Source: Entoloma clypeatum
Lineage: Eukaryota; Basidiomycota; Agaricomycetes; Agaricales; Entolomataceae
Reading direction: 5' to 3'
Assembly: GCA_963565915.1 (NCBI GenBank)
Contig: OY751493.1
Span: 3,658,001 to 3,722,000, forward strand
DNA: 64,000 nucleotides
The position numbers and the translations under genes are program-made. Positions 40,584-53,484 of the stretch are shown in pieces. The notes beneath the pieces were generated by a model, which saw only the letters and a list, made by a program, of their open reading frames with translations, had not been told where the DNA came from and did not search any database. The stretch's first letter is position 1, and each line of letters starts with the position of its first letter.

Positions 40584-43398
40584 ATGAAAGGTGGGAAGCG
40601 CAGCCCAACTCCGAGTACTAGTATCGAGCAAACCCCTTCGAAGCGTTCTCGTGTCGATGCTGAGGTCATCGAGATTACTGACTCGGACGATGACTTGGAC
40701 GATGACTTACCCGCAATCCTTGCCCGCATAAGGCAGCAAGAAGAAAAAGAACGGCTGGCTCATTCTGCTGCACATAACGCGCCAGGGTCTAGCAACGTTA
40801 TCGTCGTAGATACCGAAGGGGATGAGGCTTTGGCGCGTCGTCTTGCTCTGGAATGGGGGGAGGAGCAAAACCAGCTCTCCCCTGATGGTGTGACCTCCCG
40901 CAAAACCCATTGCACACCTGACGATGATGACGAGATTCAAATAGTTGAGATACCCAAACCCCAGGACCTTCAGACCTGTTCTGCACCCGTCACCTCATCC
41001 AAATGCCACGAACAAAGAACCAGCTACACAGCCGAACTCGACCCCCCCGACAAGAGGCTATCTAGCTTTCGGGATCTCTTCACAGGAAGTAGGGACTGTT
41101 CCAAATGTAAGAAGCCAGTTGCTGCTCCTCGCGGTCATGTATGTCATAATTCCCGTTTGCAAGTCTACAATTAACTCTACGCATTGTTTCAGGTGATGTT
41201 CAGAAGCGCTGATTCTGATCTGCCTCCCAGTGTAGTACATCTTCTCCATGCACCATGTGCTTCTTGCGGCACAAACCACTGTCGAGGATGCTGGTCCCCT
41301 ATTTCGTGCACCGCGTCATGTAAAGGTGCTCCGAATAAAGGGGTGTGTACAGTAGCAACCTGTTGTGCAGCGAGCCGTGCCATAGCTATTTTCGAAACTC
41401 TTGGCGGCCTTGATCGTCAAATCATCGGGGAACGCGCCACATCACAATCGCGCGCCATGGCTTTAGCTAAAAGCAAATATCGGAAGAGTTCTGCTAGCGT
41501 TGGCCCAGGTGGAACGGGCTATGGCACAGGCTCCAGCTATGGCCGAGGGTCGGGGCGTACACAGAATTTTGCGGCACCCAAGCCTTCACGGGCAGAAGGA
41601 CTGGCTAAGCACTGGGATGAAATAATCATCCGCGCTTTTAATGTTCTGGTCGCTCTCTTGCCTGCACCATATTCTGAATCCGCTCAGGCATACGATCTTG
41701 TTCCGCACGGATCTGTCGGGATATTGCTTTCGCTTTCGAAGTTGCCAGAACTGCTCGCAATTCTTCTTCGGAACGACTCCTTAACTGATTGGACTGCACG
41801 TAGCGAAACGTATCATGCCATGCTGAGGTTATTGCGGCGCATGGCAGATTGTGAATTGACCTTTCAAGTACTGCTCGAACAGCGATGGGAAGTGGCCGAT
41901 GCTCCGGGACTTGAACCCTGGATGTGGGGTGAGGGAGAACTTGTATGGCAGAAAGACATGGATAATCTCATTGAGCGAGGCCCTCCGCTATATGAGTACT
42001 TCAGAAAGCTCATCAAACAAGGCGAGACATTTATGGCGACAGTTTCACATTTGGTGGATGGTGAAGAAGAGGCCCAGGAAACTATAACACAAGCCATCTC
42101 ACTCTGTGGGGATATCATCGCCGCTGGAGCCGATATCGAACGTATCATGTCAATTTTTGGATTTTGTCACGCAAAAGCAAATCACAACAAGGGCAAAAAG
42201 AAGCAGGATTCCTCCTTCACCATTGATAAATGTTATGCTGCAGCATGCGACGAGCTAGCATTCAAGCATGTTGTCTTGGCTTCCCAAGACAAGAAAGGGG
42301 AAAGTGCCGGGCTCATGTACCCCAATTACTTCTTCGCCCAAAACCTTGACCAAACACAAAATGCCGTCCGAAACCCCAAGAATCACTTCCGCCTCGCATC
42401 AGAGCTGGCCATGCTGGCAACCAGTTTACCTTCTGGGGTGTGGGTACGTGTGGACGAGGTACGAAACGATGCAATGTACGCAGCTTTTCTATCACGATTA
42501 CATCATGATATCAAACTCCCCCCGTGCAGTAAGATCATGATCGCAGGCCCGGAAGGCACCCCTTATGAGGGAGGGCTATTTGAATTTGACTGTTTCATGC
42601 CACTTGAATATCCAAAAGTTCCGCCTCTAGTGCACCTGCGCACAACGGGTGGCGGCACTGTACGTTTCAACCCCAACCTCTATAATTGCGGAAAAGTCTG
42701 CCTATCGCTGCTCGGAACGTGGCCTGGCCGGTGAGTAATAATTACGATTTAAGTAGCATATCTTATCCGATTTGTCAGACCCGAGGAACAGTGGAGTGCT
42801 CAATCTACACTTCTTCAACTCATCATAAGCATACAAAGTATGATTCTTATAGATGCACCTTATTTCAATGAGTAAGTTCTTATGAACCTGCAGGCTCTGA
42901 TATTAACGGGTTTCATCAGACCTGGCCATGGCAAAGCTAATCTGAACGCTTCTGCCAGCATCGCCTACAATCGTGCCGTCTCTTCCAACACCGTGCGGTG
43001 GGCTATTCTGGACTGGATGCAAGACAAGCATCTGAATGGCTTATGGACAGTGTGTCATCTTTCGGTTGCCTCGCAGTACTTTTTTTGAGCGCCGTATAGG
43101 AAGTGATTGTCTCGCACTTCAGCATCAAGAAGGGCAGAATTCGGGAAAGGTTTTTGTCTTAATTCCGTCCTTTTGTTTTCCAAGATTACTGATTGGGGCT
43201 CGTAGAATCATCCAGCAGGATATAGACGAGCCTTTGATAAACCCATATAAGCCGGGGATAGCGGGCCCTCACGTGTACACTGGCTTGTATGATTCTGTGG
43301 TTTATCACACCACTGGCAAGAGGGACCCAGTCGCAGAATACGACAAGGGCATGCAACGCATCGATGTGTTGAAGGGGCGCATTTCAATGGGATGTTAG
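40584..43398 (+). CDS. UBE2O/BIRC6-like ubiquitin-conjugating E2 enzyme
   Basis: Large E2 or E2/E3 hybrid. Exons 40584-41138, 41193-42730, 42779-42871, 42920-43049, 43100-43149 and 43206-43398 join in phase, giving 852 aa. The N-terminus is basic, then has [11 protein letters not shown] and [10 protein letters not shown], both resembling SUMO-interacting motifs. A Cys-rich segment follows ([15 protein letters not shown], then [13 protein letters not shown] and CTASC), possibly a zinc finger. The UBC domain lies in the C-terminal third: [29 protein letters not shown] and [18 protein letters not shown], with Cys in CLSLLGTW as the candidate catalytic residue, then [14 protein letters not shown] and APYFNEPGHGK. 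This layout fits UBE2O and BIRC6 E2 domains. Divergent from the methylisocitrate-lyase gene, 125 bp between starts. Confidence 0.87.
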
Positions 43399-44315
43399 AT
43401 CACTTTGAAGGTGAAGCAAGATATATGACGGCATACCCAATCAACTAAGAGGGTTTGGCATAGGTAAAGATACTCAAGAAGCGCTTCAATCTAGTGGCAA
43501 TGAACCATTCAAAACATATCAAAGAAACTATCTCTTATAGGCGGGACTCAGTGCATCAGATCTGGTACGTGCTACTCGCGATCGATGCCTAGGCACAGAC
43601 GGTTAGAATCTAAGTAGGTGGAATGGATGAAGCTTGAAGCTGGGCGGACCGAAAAATAGGCTTCATTCCTGACTTCGAAATGTGACGGATCAGGTTTCTT
43701 GAATTCTGACAGATTCCTCCCAAATGTTTCAATGAATCCAAAACGGTAGATTTGCCTCGTCCTTTTTTTCCCGAAAAGGGCACTCTGGCTTCGAATTCTA
43801 TTCTTCCTAGGCTTCCGATATATATAACCTTTGGGGTTTATAAGTAGCTGCTCGAGTGCTGCTGTTGAGGACTTTCCTCGTGCCCTCCTCGTGCCAGTTT
43901 ACGGTGCAGAACCAAGCTTGCTTACTATTCAACTCCACATGCTCTGTGCCGCTGGTGCACTCTGCAGCTTATTTACATAGTCATGGCTTCGGGCGGTGAC
44001 GTGCTTTTGAGGCTGTCCACAGAATCTTCTTGCTTACGGCCGTCCAAATCCGGTCAGTCTTCTCAACGTCTGACCGGCATCTCGAACCAAAAGGCTCCAT
44101 TTACAATGCGACAGCGTGCCATACTCTCTTCTTGAACGACAATGACTCCCTCGTATTCCCTCGTCTGAGCCACTACAGTCTCACGTCACGTCACCGATCC
44201 GCTTTCCAACCTCCGTAATCAAAACAATGTTTTTAAATTTCGTTCATGAGTACTTATATCCCCCCTTCTCCCTTTCTCTCTCTCCAGGCCGCTTTGCATC
44301 CACCTCCACCTCAAA
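43399..44315. other. Intergenic region, 0.9 kb, with a TATA-like element
   Basis: No coding exon recognised. A GATATATATAACC element near 43817 is TATA-like but lies almost 500 bp before the next start. Immediately before the ATG at 44316 there is a CT-rich stretch ending in CTCTCCAG, which could be the 3' end of a 5'-UTR intron. Confidence 0.4.
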
Positions 44316-45239
44316 ATGGAATCTGTGATTACAACTTCGCGGTCGGTTATCATGCACGCATCGCTTGCGCATCTCTCCGTCGAACTCCAGACATTCGACT
44401 CAATCATCCGCAACTCCTCGCAATCAGCGTTCCCCGCTACTACGACCAGAGCCCGACTTCCTCCAGAACTCCTTCTCCTGATTCGTGATCATCTTTCACC
44501 CATGATGACCAACCACTTGTTCAATCGCTCGACCGCTGCTCTAAATCAATATGAATCTTCGCTGCGCACACTACTTTGTCAGGACTGTGTCGCATACCAT
44601 CAAGATGTATATGGCCCAGATATATGGCAATGGGAGCAATTCTCAGGGCCGTGCTTTTGCCCCAGAAGGCCTGGCGGAAATGCAAGCAGGAAGCAGGACA
44701 TTCCGGAATATTGGAATAGCCTGACTGTTAAACGCCAGTTCACCGACCGTGGAAGTTGGCTGGAATTTTACCTTTCCTTCGAGGCATCGCGTCGCTTCTA
44801 TCCACAGGGAAACTTCTCGTCCATTTGGGATGTCGTGGACTTGGTTTTAAGCGAATATAACTGCCAGATCTTGGGCCCGAGAGTCCGAGCTACAGACCAT
44901 TTCCCAAGTCTAAACACCGTTTCTGTCATGACGAGTCTCTCACCCTCCTGTGGTCCAAACCATATGAAGATCGCACTACACTATGCCACCTGCGATCTTG
45001 CCCTTTATTACGATTATCAGAATGGGCTGGAAATATGGATGGAAGAAGCCCATCCGCGTCCTCGCTTACTCCCATCGAAGACTAGTCACCCGTCTCCTTT
45101 GCGCGCAAAATGTGTATGTGCTGTCCAGGCCGTCACGGGTCTAGTATCCTCCTTCTTCACTTTTCCCATGACCTTTGCGGCGGCCATCCTTACACTACTC
45201 TGTTTTTACTCGAAGCCACGGTCTCTTAGACTGATATAG
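44316..45239 (+). CDS. Hypothetical protein with possible F-box and C-terminal membrane segment
   Basis: Single exon, 307 aa. No recognised family. The segment RLPPELLLLIRDHLSP (about residues 46-61) has the LPxE(L/I)xxxI pattern of fungal F-boxes, but the rest of an F-box is not clear. A central Trp/Tyr-rich part (PDIWQWEQF, GSWLEFYLSFEASRRFY) recalls basidiomycete proteins of unknown function. A hydrophobic stretch near residues 270-300 could be a membrane anchor. The first ATG of the frame, at 44316, is preceded by a pyrimidine tract. Confidence 0.6.
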   Translation: MESVITTSRSVIMHASLAHLSVELQTFDSIIRNSSQSAFPATTTRARLPPELLLLIRDHLSPMMTNHLFNRSTAALNQYESSLRTLLCQDCVAYHQDVYGPDIWQWEQFSGPCFCPRRPGGNASRKQDIPEYWNSLTVKRQFTDRGSWLEFYLSFEASRRFYPQGNFSSIWDVVDLVLSEYNCQILGPRVRATDHFPSLNTVSVMTSLSPSCGPNHMKIALHYATCDLALYYDYQNGLEIWMEEAHPRPRLLPSKTSHPSPLRAKCVCAVQAVTGLVSSFFTFPMTFAAAILTLLCFYSKPRSLRLI

Positions 45240-45928
45240 CCAGTCCCACATCTTTGAGTCATGATTTCTGCCAGTTTTTCGCATCTGTAAACCCTCCACG
45301 TCTTTCAAAATCCTTCGGACATCATAGTACATTGTATTTCGTTCGCATATCGGACACTTTTCAAGGCAGTGATAGCTCCAATTTCACCTACGGTTTTTCG
45401 CATTCACCACCACACTCTTCCTCTAGCATACATTTGTTTGTCTGTAATGCAATATCCCAAGGCTACGTTCTCGATCTTCACTCTTTCTTATCTACAAATG
45501 TGAACAACAGCCCCGTTTGACAGCTCGGAGAGGAACTATCTGACGAAATAGCAGTGAGTTCTTGAGATCAAGCTGAGTCTCTGCCAAGTCCCGCAGAATA
45601 GTTCGGAGGCATCGTTAACGTCTGCGGCACGGCGGTCATCACTGGTCTCAATGATGCTTTTCGTTTCCTACCTGCTCTTCCACAGGATAATTGTATTTGG
45701 AAGGACGGCCATTGGCCAGCCATACTCTTTGTTCGTTAACAACCATGGGTCGTTAGCGAGACTCTAAAAATTACATCGGTGTGAATGACACGTGGCCGTG
45801 TCGCGCTAGTAGTGGCGACTCCTCACAACACCTGGTCCGCAGGTGGTGCATAACCATTCCGTCTGCCATTCAACTGGCCATTCCCCACACAATCTTGTCT
45901 CTCAACTCATTCAAGTTGAGTGTGGTCC
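45240..45928. other. Intergenic region, 0.7 kb
   Basis: Frames of up to about 100 codons occur but none resembles a conserved exon. The stretch contains the 3' end of the gene to the left and the promoter of the Nvj2/TEX2-like gene. Confidence 0.4.
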
Positions 45929-48900
45929 ATGACACTGAAGGCCCTGTTCTATGCCTACCTTCTAGGAGGGATTACTTTCCTCCCTCTTCTTCTTGCAGGC
46001 GTCATCATCTACACCGTATATACCTCTGTCCCAATTGCAGAAACTCCTTCCACCGCCGATTCCCTGAAGACGAGAGTGCAGCCAGAGAGTGCAGACGCTG
46101 ACACCACCTCGGATACTACTGATGCCCCCGTACCTTCAGTCGAGTCGAACGACCTGCCGCGTACTCGGAAGGGATGGCTCACCATGCGACGGACCTTCGA
46201 AGAATCCGCATTGGATGGCGGCTACGTGATGCTCGTCCGGTCTTTCTTAGATGCGAGGTCCAAAGATCCCAAAAGGTCGCGTCCAAAGGATATGTGGTAT
46301 ATTGTTCTGAAGGAGAAAGTGCTTTATCTCTACGAAGACGAGCAGATGACGGAGTGTGAGGCGGCGATTGAGCTTGGGGGTCACGATGTGGTCATTTATC
46401 CAGAATGTCTTTTGGATGGCGAGCTTTTCACAAAGCGGCACGCAATATGCATCCGGCCTAAGGCGCAGGATGAGGAGAACGAAGCTGTAGGCATGGCGAG
46501 GGAAGCAAAGGCCACGAAACCGGATTCGAAGAGGGAGAAGATGCACGCAGAGCGCAAAAAGGACCAGGATCCTTCAAGTCCTCGTTGTCCTTGGTTCATC
46601 TTTGTGCGGACAAATGTAGAGATGGAAGACTGGTATTTCGCACTCATACACGCCTCTGATCACCCCGCCAAGACCCCGTGTTTGGCCCCGCTTCAGGCAG
46701 TTTTCCAGCCCTCCGACATGAACCATCTAGTGAATACCTTGGATGAACAACCAGACGTTATTCCTACACGCTGGTTGAATGCTCTTCTTGGGCGAATATT
46801 CTTCAGTTTCTACCAAACTCACCTGTTAGAGGCATATATCATCGGACGACTTATGAAAAAGCTGGCGAAGGTGAAACGACCAACTTTCCTCACCGATATC
46901 GTTGTTACCGAGGTTTCGGTCGGGAACAAGGCACCAACTCTCAGCAAACCCATGCTCAAGGAGCTTACCAAAGAGGGAGATGGCGCCATGGAAGTCCACT
47001 TCCAATACAAAGGTGAATTTCGTATTACGATCGAGGCCACCGCCATCATCAGCATCGGGACCTTCAAGTCTTACAACGTTAAACTCGTCCTTGCTGTTGT
47101 CTTGAAAGAATTAGAAGGCAACCTCTTGGTCAAGGTTAAACGACCACCCAGCAATCGCATCTGGTATGCCTTCACGCAAACGCCTAGGATGGTACTCGCG
47201 GTCGAACCCATCGTCAGTGATCGACAACTCACATGGAGCATGATCTTGGGAACAATAGAATCGAGGTTGAAGGAAATCGTGAGTGATCTATGTGATCTTG
47301 TTTGTTTTCTGGATGCTTACTTTTTCGATAGATACAAGAATCCGTTGTCATGCCCAACATGGACGATATCGCCTTCTTCGATAGCTCGGAATATCACCAT
47401 CGAGGTGGCATTTGGCAGGATGCTTCCCGCCGCGAAAGACAAGTCCCTCCTCTGGCTGAACATGCGATTGATGCAAACGATCAGCCTCTACCGGTTCTTG
47501 ATACGACACTGGTGGCAGAACCAACACCATCTACCCAAGTTCCGCAAATGGGTGAGGTATCCAGAGCAGACGGTGCATTACCTCCACCATCCCAGGCGGT
47601 GCCTGAGGATACGAGCGTTGTACCAGCGAACAATGATGTACCCGAACAATCTACCAAGTTCAATCGGCCTCGTTCATGGTTCTCAAGTGTGCGCAGTGAG
47701 GATATCAACACTTTCTCAAGGATGGAGGATGCCGTCGTTGATGGAGAACTTGACGATGAACAACGCGGACGTTCGACGCAGTCCGAAAAATCCAAGGCGA
47801 CGTTACCGAGATCTCAATCCACACCCAACAAACCTGAGGGCGAACATTTAAACCACGTCGGTCGACAAGAACGAGACGACAGGTGGACGCACGAGAATAC
47901 ACATCTCGCCTCGGAATCGGTCAAGAGATCTTCCTCTCGCCATTCTTTGAAACGAGAGCACGAGAGATCCCCATCTATCGATTCATCAGTCAGTCCACTG
48001 GACAGCACGAAGACGCCGCCCAAAAATGCCACCATATCTTCCACTTCCACATTCCTATCTACTCTCAAGTCCCGTGCGGGCGACAAACAAGCACTCAGCA
48101 ATACCGCCAAAGAAGCCATGCGTAAATGGGGTGTCAACTGGGGCGGTTTAAAAAAGGATTCCGCCGGCGAGGAATCTGACCATGGGTCAATCATGTCAGC
48201 GATCGGGTCCAAACTCAGGTCCGAAACTACCTTGAGCGTGACGAGCAAGACAAGGACTAGTTACGCCGAGGTTAAAGCGGCTGTAGCAGAGAGAAAGGGT
48301 AGGGATAGGGACATGAATCACCCGGATGGAGACTCGGGCCGCAGTCGATCTCCCTCGCCTGTTACGGTATTAGGAGGGACCAAGCATAAGGCAAGAGCTG
48401 CTAGCAATCCTTGGTCGGAAGGACGTTCCTCTACGGAGGCATCAACTCTCGCTAGTGTCAACCTATCTGCTTCTCCGGCTGCATTCCACGAAAGACGGTT
48501 GTCAACTAGTAGCTCCACCTCACGGAAAAGTAATTCATCAGGATCACGGTTGACTGTGGAAAATGATGAGCATGGTGAGGTGGGAACTCTCCAATCGACT
48601 CCAACAATCGTCCATCTACAACCCCCGAAGGCTACGATGATGACTATCCCTGGTATACATGCAAGCCATCGCGGTGAGATTATGTCCATGGGGTATAACG
48701 CACCGCCAAAGGCACCATCCACGATATCATCAGAAGGAAAGTCGGCCATTCAGAGTGTATACCGTTTATGGAAGAATCCAGCATCCTCGGGAGATCAGCT
48801 CGCACCTTCCTTGCAGCAAACATCATCCCAAGACTCTCAGGATATTGCGCCACCTACTGAAAGAGAAGATAGGAACGCGGATTCACTTAATCTTGCCCCT

Positions 48901-49191
48901 CGAGCTACATCACCCCAACCTCGCCCGACGCCTCCTCCCCTTCCTCCTCGCTCAACGCCTTCTCCAGCTATCTCACGCTCTTCAGCCGAACCAGCTTCGA
49001 TCGAGCCGACCCCAGTATCGGCCTCGCAGGCATTACAAACCATTACTGCTAGCAAGGAAGAAGTTCCTCGACGAGATTCCCTTGAACATGACATCGATCC
49101 ACGGCTACCACCACCTGCCATAACTATCGAATCGTCAAATAACATACCTCCCCCACTGCCGCCTCGCCGAACGCACGCACAGCAAGTTTGA
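45929..49191 (+). CDS. NVJ2: Nvj2/TEX2-like ER contact-site lipid-transfer protein (PH and SMP)
   Basis: Probable tether and lipid carrier at ER contact sites. Exons 45929-47278 and 47332-49191 join in phase 0 over a 53-nt intron, giving 1,069 aa. The N-terminus has a membrane segment ([20 protein letters not shown], about residues 5-27). A PH domain runs from about 80 to 245 with [25 protein letters not shown] and [20 protein letters not shown]. An SMP domain follows, from [15 protein letters not shown] through [17 protein letters not shown] and the IATTFKSYNV-like strand to [11 protein letters not shown]. The C-terminal 550 residues are Ser/Thr/Pro-rich and disordered, with PPLPPR-type proline motifs. 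The ORF can be read from a GTG at 45920, but ATG 45929 is the natural start. Confidence 0.88.
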
Positions 49192-50614
49192 GCCTAGTTT
49201 AATACACCATTACTCTCCGCATGCCGTATTCATCTTGTATTTTGCCCCCCCCGCCCCTCGTCGATCTCGTCTGCACAGTTCCCTCGATGTATCATATATC
49301 CTCGTTCAATACTAGCATCCGGTCTCATCGCAGGTTTCCTACAGGCGTCCCTCCAGTGAGCACTAAGCACAGCGCCGAGCACACAGCGAACCCCACCTGA
49401 CAGGAAGTGGGTATGTTACCTATGTTTGTAGTCGCCGAAGGGGCGAGCCTCACATTGGACGTCGCTGATGATTACCGTGGGGATGGAGGTTGGATGGAGG
49501 GCAATGATCTCAATCCATGATGAGTCGGGACAGGGCATAACGCACACCACAGATATTTGCCTCATTCGTCGTCACGGTCTTGGGAAGAAATCTTGTTCAG
49601 CCAAACGAGATATCGCGATATGCGTGTAATTATAAGTATCCAAAAATCGGCAACAGATGGGGGACCATGGTAGTTACTTCAAAAGACTTCATGTATTCAG
49701 CCCTCTGATATCAGCCTTGAACGTTAACCAAGACCTCCGATTGAGCCGCCAACTCAGGACCCACAGTTTTATGATGTTGTTCCTAGGGTGAAAGGTTGAT
49801 AAGTTGCGTCTTGAACCCCGGTATTGAACTTCTGAAGTCAGTACATACCCGGCGTCCGGATGTTAGTATGTAGTATTTACGCGTTACTGTGTACTAGTAT
49901 ACGACCACAAGGGCCCATCTTCTTATGTACGAGTGTCCTCAATATCAATAAACATCGTACTTTGGCAGATAGGAGAGAGGTATGTATCCCAGAATGTTCA
50001 AGTTCTGCTGATGTGAGATGGCTCATGTAAGGTCACCGAGTAACTTGTATCAAGTCGAGTTTATCACCCCTGAAATGTACAGTGTCCGCGATATATATTG
50101 TGATTGTTGGAATGTTGCTATGGAGTATTGAAGGATAGCAGAGTGCAGTACTTATTGGTGCTTGTAGGGCATGAATTTACCGAGGGCCAGTGTGCATTTT
50201 TCATGCCCTGACGTGCTGACAATGTATGTGTGGGCTAAAGGTCGGCCTAGAATATGTATTTTGTGGACAACGAGACTAGAAGCTTGATGGGTGAGGAGTT
50301 CCACGATCTCCGGCCTCTACCACTCTTGCATCAAGTGGAGAAATGGACACGAGGCAGACGACATTTTTTGACTGTTGCTCTGCATGTCCGAACCGGATCC
50401 ACGACGGGTGCTTTTAATTGCCCTCCCGGTTACAGAACATCTTGTAGTTCAACCAGTGCTCGAAGATTGCTTTCTTCGATAGGTGACGAAGACCCGACAA
50501 GTGGCGACTACGAAGACGGAGGGCAATACGAACTGGAGGACGATGAGGACTGTCGGTGATCAGGAGTCACTTGGGAAGGGCAGGGGAACGCGTACGACAG
50601 GACACGACAGGAAG
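49192..50614. other. Intergenic region, 1.4 kb
   Basis: Long for this window. No conserved exon was identified. A frame at 50254-50559 reads as an uncharacterised sequence and overlaps another frame leading into the next gene, so an upstream exon of that gene could be hidden here. A CCCCCCCCGCCCC tract lies near 49246-49257. Confidence 0.35.
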
Positions 50615-53338
50615 ATGAGCGTTCTGACAATTTCCCCGGATCTCGACGCGATGTTGGAATTCGACGAGAAAGCACACCAAACGCGACCAAAAACTCCAGC
50701 ACACGAAAAACAGAACTCAGCGCCAGTAGCATCAACGGTTCTGGTCGGGCTGCCACCGCCTCCACGAAGGAGGCATACACGCTCGCCGACATCGCCCAAA
50801 GTTGGGAGCCCGTTATTGCAAGAAGCAGAACTGGAACCCGAATCACAGCTGCCGAACCCTTACATCAACCCGCCACCATCGCTGGAGGTTGTTTTGGGAG
50901 TTCAGCGAGCTGGAGAAGGACCACATGATGGCCCCTGTCCCAAAAGGGCCGAGGGTGGAGATCAATTGGTCGATCAGCAGCAACTCCCATCAGGCAGCTT
51001 TGCTACGACGAGAAACCGTGTCGACAAGCTTCTGAGCATCGGCAGGATTCCCTTTGGCCGCTTCTCTGACGTGCCCAGCAACGTGCCAGCCGAACCCCAG
51101 CCTCTTCTCCCTGTTCTGAACTTGAACCTGCGCGAGAGAATTAGTAGCAAACTTTGCAGAGTAGGGGGCAGTAAGTCGTCAAGGCCGATAATCTGTGCAA
51201 TGGCTGATTTCGGGACAGCTGTCAACGACCAGCTAGTCGACATGAGTGACAACGATCGACGACGACGGGATTCGCTTTCCCACGCTTGGCGATCGTCCGG
51301 GTCGTCGGACGTTTCCTCCAGTGAGAGTTTCACGACGGACCTTGCGACGACGGACGAGGCCCCTTCCATGTCGGATCCCCACATCAGTATCTCCAGCACA
51401 ATCTACCCAGACTCGTCTGTCCTCTCTGTCCATTATCCCCCTGTCCCACCACGTCCTCGTATCACCGACCGTGAGTCGTTCATGGACATGTTCTCACCAC
51501 CAGCGGCACAGTTTGATCTTCCGCCTTCACCTCCATTCTCACCGAAACCGCCCCTCCCGAATGCACCAAAACCCATCTTCAATCGCTTATCACCGAAAAC
51601 CTCCCCCGCTCAACGTTATGACGAGCCAAAGAACATGTTTGACCAGCTTCCACAGACGATGAATTTCCTCGACCTTGACGGAAGGTCGGATCTCATAAGA
51701 AAAAATAAGAAGCTCATGCGGCTCTTCGGCCAATCGCCCGGACCGGACGCTCTCTTGCATCAAGAAGGAGGGCACTCTAGCAAGTCAGTACATCCCATCG
51801 TCAGCGACCGTGGTGATCAGCATACGCTATCATCCAGTAGACTTGACATCACTGGCGTCCAACGTGCGACGACCTATCCCTACGTACAGGACAGAAGGCA
51901 TTCTACACCCCTCGGTTCTGATGATTTTTCCTTGCCGAGTCCGCAGGCAAAGCGAAGATCAAGCGACTACGGTCATGCTGGTTCCAGCGCTTCTTCATTC
52001 ATTGATCTATCGGATGACCTCAGCTCGGCCTCTCCGAAGGCGGTAGCAGATGGCCCGGCCCGGCCTCACTCGCCATCCCAGCAGTCTATTTTCGAGAACA
52101 TGTCCCTCGATGAGCAGGCGGAGGAACTACGCAGACGCAAGCGCGAAAAGCTGGCAAAACTCCATCGCTTCCTGGGTTCCCAGGTCCCCGTAAATCTCGC
52201 CCTTGGCCTTGCCGATCCTGAAACATCTTTACCTCCCTTGCAAACTGACATCATTCCCGGCAGTCATGAAGGCAGAAGTGTCATTCCCAGACGCAGACGA
52301 TGCAGTTCTGTTGAGGCTTACCCGTCAGGTTGGTCGGACAAACGCGACAGGATCAGGCAGGACCTCAACGTCAAAGAGAAGGCGATCAATGTGAGGAGGG
52401 CCCAGAAAATGGAAAAGGTAACAGAACCCTTCAAGGTATCTACTTTTCTGTCGTTCATCTTTCCCCAGGTATTCGGAGTTGCCCCACCCCAGACCTTATA
52501 TCACACTCGCAGCTCGCCTTCTCCGTCAATTGCCCACACTGTGACAGTCGCAGGCTCCAAGTTTGTCTCTGGCTGGATATCATCTGGTGACAATCATCCA
52601 CAAACGACAGGCCAACGCAATCTAAATCAGTCCTCTTATATTAAAGCAAAGAAGAAGAAGGATCAACGCCCCTCAACATCCGACTCGAATAAGCACCTTT
52701 TGCCGAAACATCAGAGCGAGTGGAGTGACGTCCCTCCCGCCAAGAGGAGGCCTTCGATAGTCTATTCTCACTATCAAGAATCCCTGAACTCTCTCAATGA
52801 TATTATGGACAGGGTAATGCCATTCTACTACATCCCCAGTAATGTGTTTATCCTGCCTTCCCTCAGGATGATAAGGAGTCTTTGGCTGAGCTTCGCGAAT
52901 ATCTATATTCTGGCGATATGACGGTTCCCCCTCCTTTGCAGAGCTTCATCAGGACAACATCAGGAGACCGCCGTGCCTCCAATGCCTCCTCTATAAGATC
53001 CGAACGTCGCCTATCTCTCCCCACTTCCGTCATGTCATCCTCGTCAGATTATAGCATCTCGGCACACCGCCCTGAAGTGTCAGACTTCCAGGCCCGACGC
53101 CGCAGGGCAGCAAAGTTGACGCAGTTCTTTGGTGTGAATTATCGGGAACTTGTCACAGAAGTTCTCGAGAGCATTGAACATGGCTTGGAGCACGAAAGGA
53201 ATCGTGGAACGTTGAATCAAGATGAAGTTCAGGTATGTCCTTGACCATCTTCCCAAGCTTACTGAAACTGATCTCAGTTCACAGGATTTGCTTGCGCGTC
53301 TTCGCAAGTTGCGAACAAAACGTGAAGCTGTCTTCTGA
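50615..53338 (+). CDS. Hypothetical disordered protein with repeated Lys-Leu...Phe-Gly motifs
   Basis: Unknown family. Exons 50615-52813, 52867-53232 and 53285-53338 fit, giving about 872 aa. A 33-nt segment at about 52436-52468 has GT..AG ends but is in frame without stop, so I kept it as coding. Most of the protein is Ser/Pro-rich and disordered. Three short blocks look related: NKKLMRLFGQS, EKLAKLHRFLGSQ and AAKLTQFFGVN, each basic then Leu...Phe...Gly. The last one begins a more ordered C-terminal domain (YRELVTEVLESIEHG, DLLARLRKLRTKREAVF). Start chosen at ATG 50615 (MSVLTISPDLDAMLEF); 50543 is an alternative. Confidence 0.65.
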
Positions 53339-53484
53339 ATATCTATCCATTCCCTCATAATGGACACCAGATACCATTCCTTCTCATCTTTATCACATCT
53401 CATTCACGAATAGCGACGATTTCTTCCATGACATATCTGGCTCATTGATCTGTAACAATGTTTGATGATCCATGTGTTCGTTTA

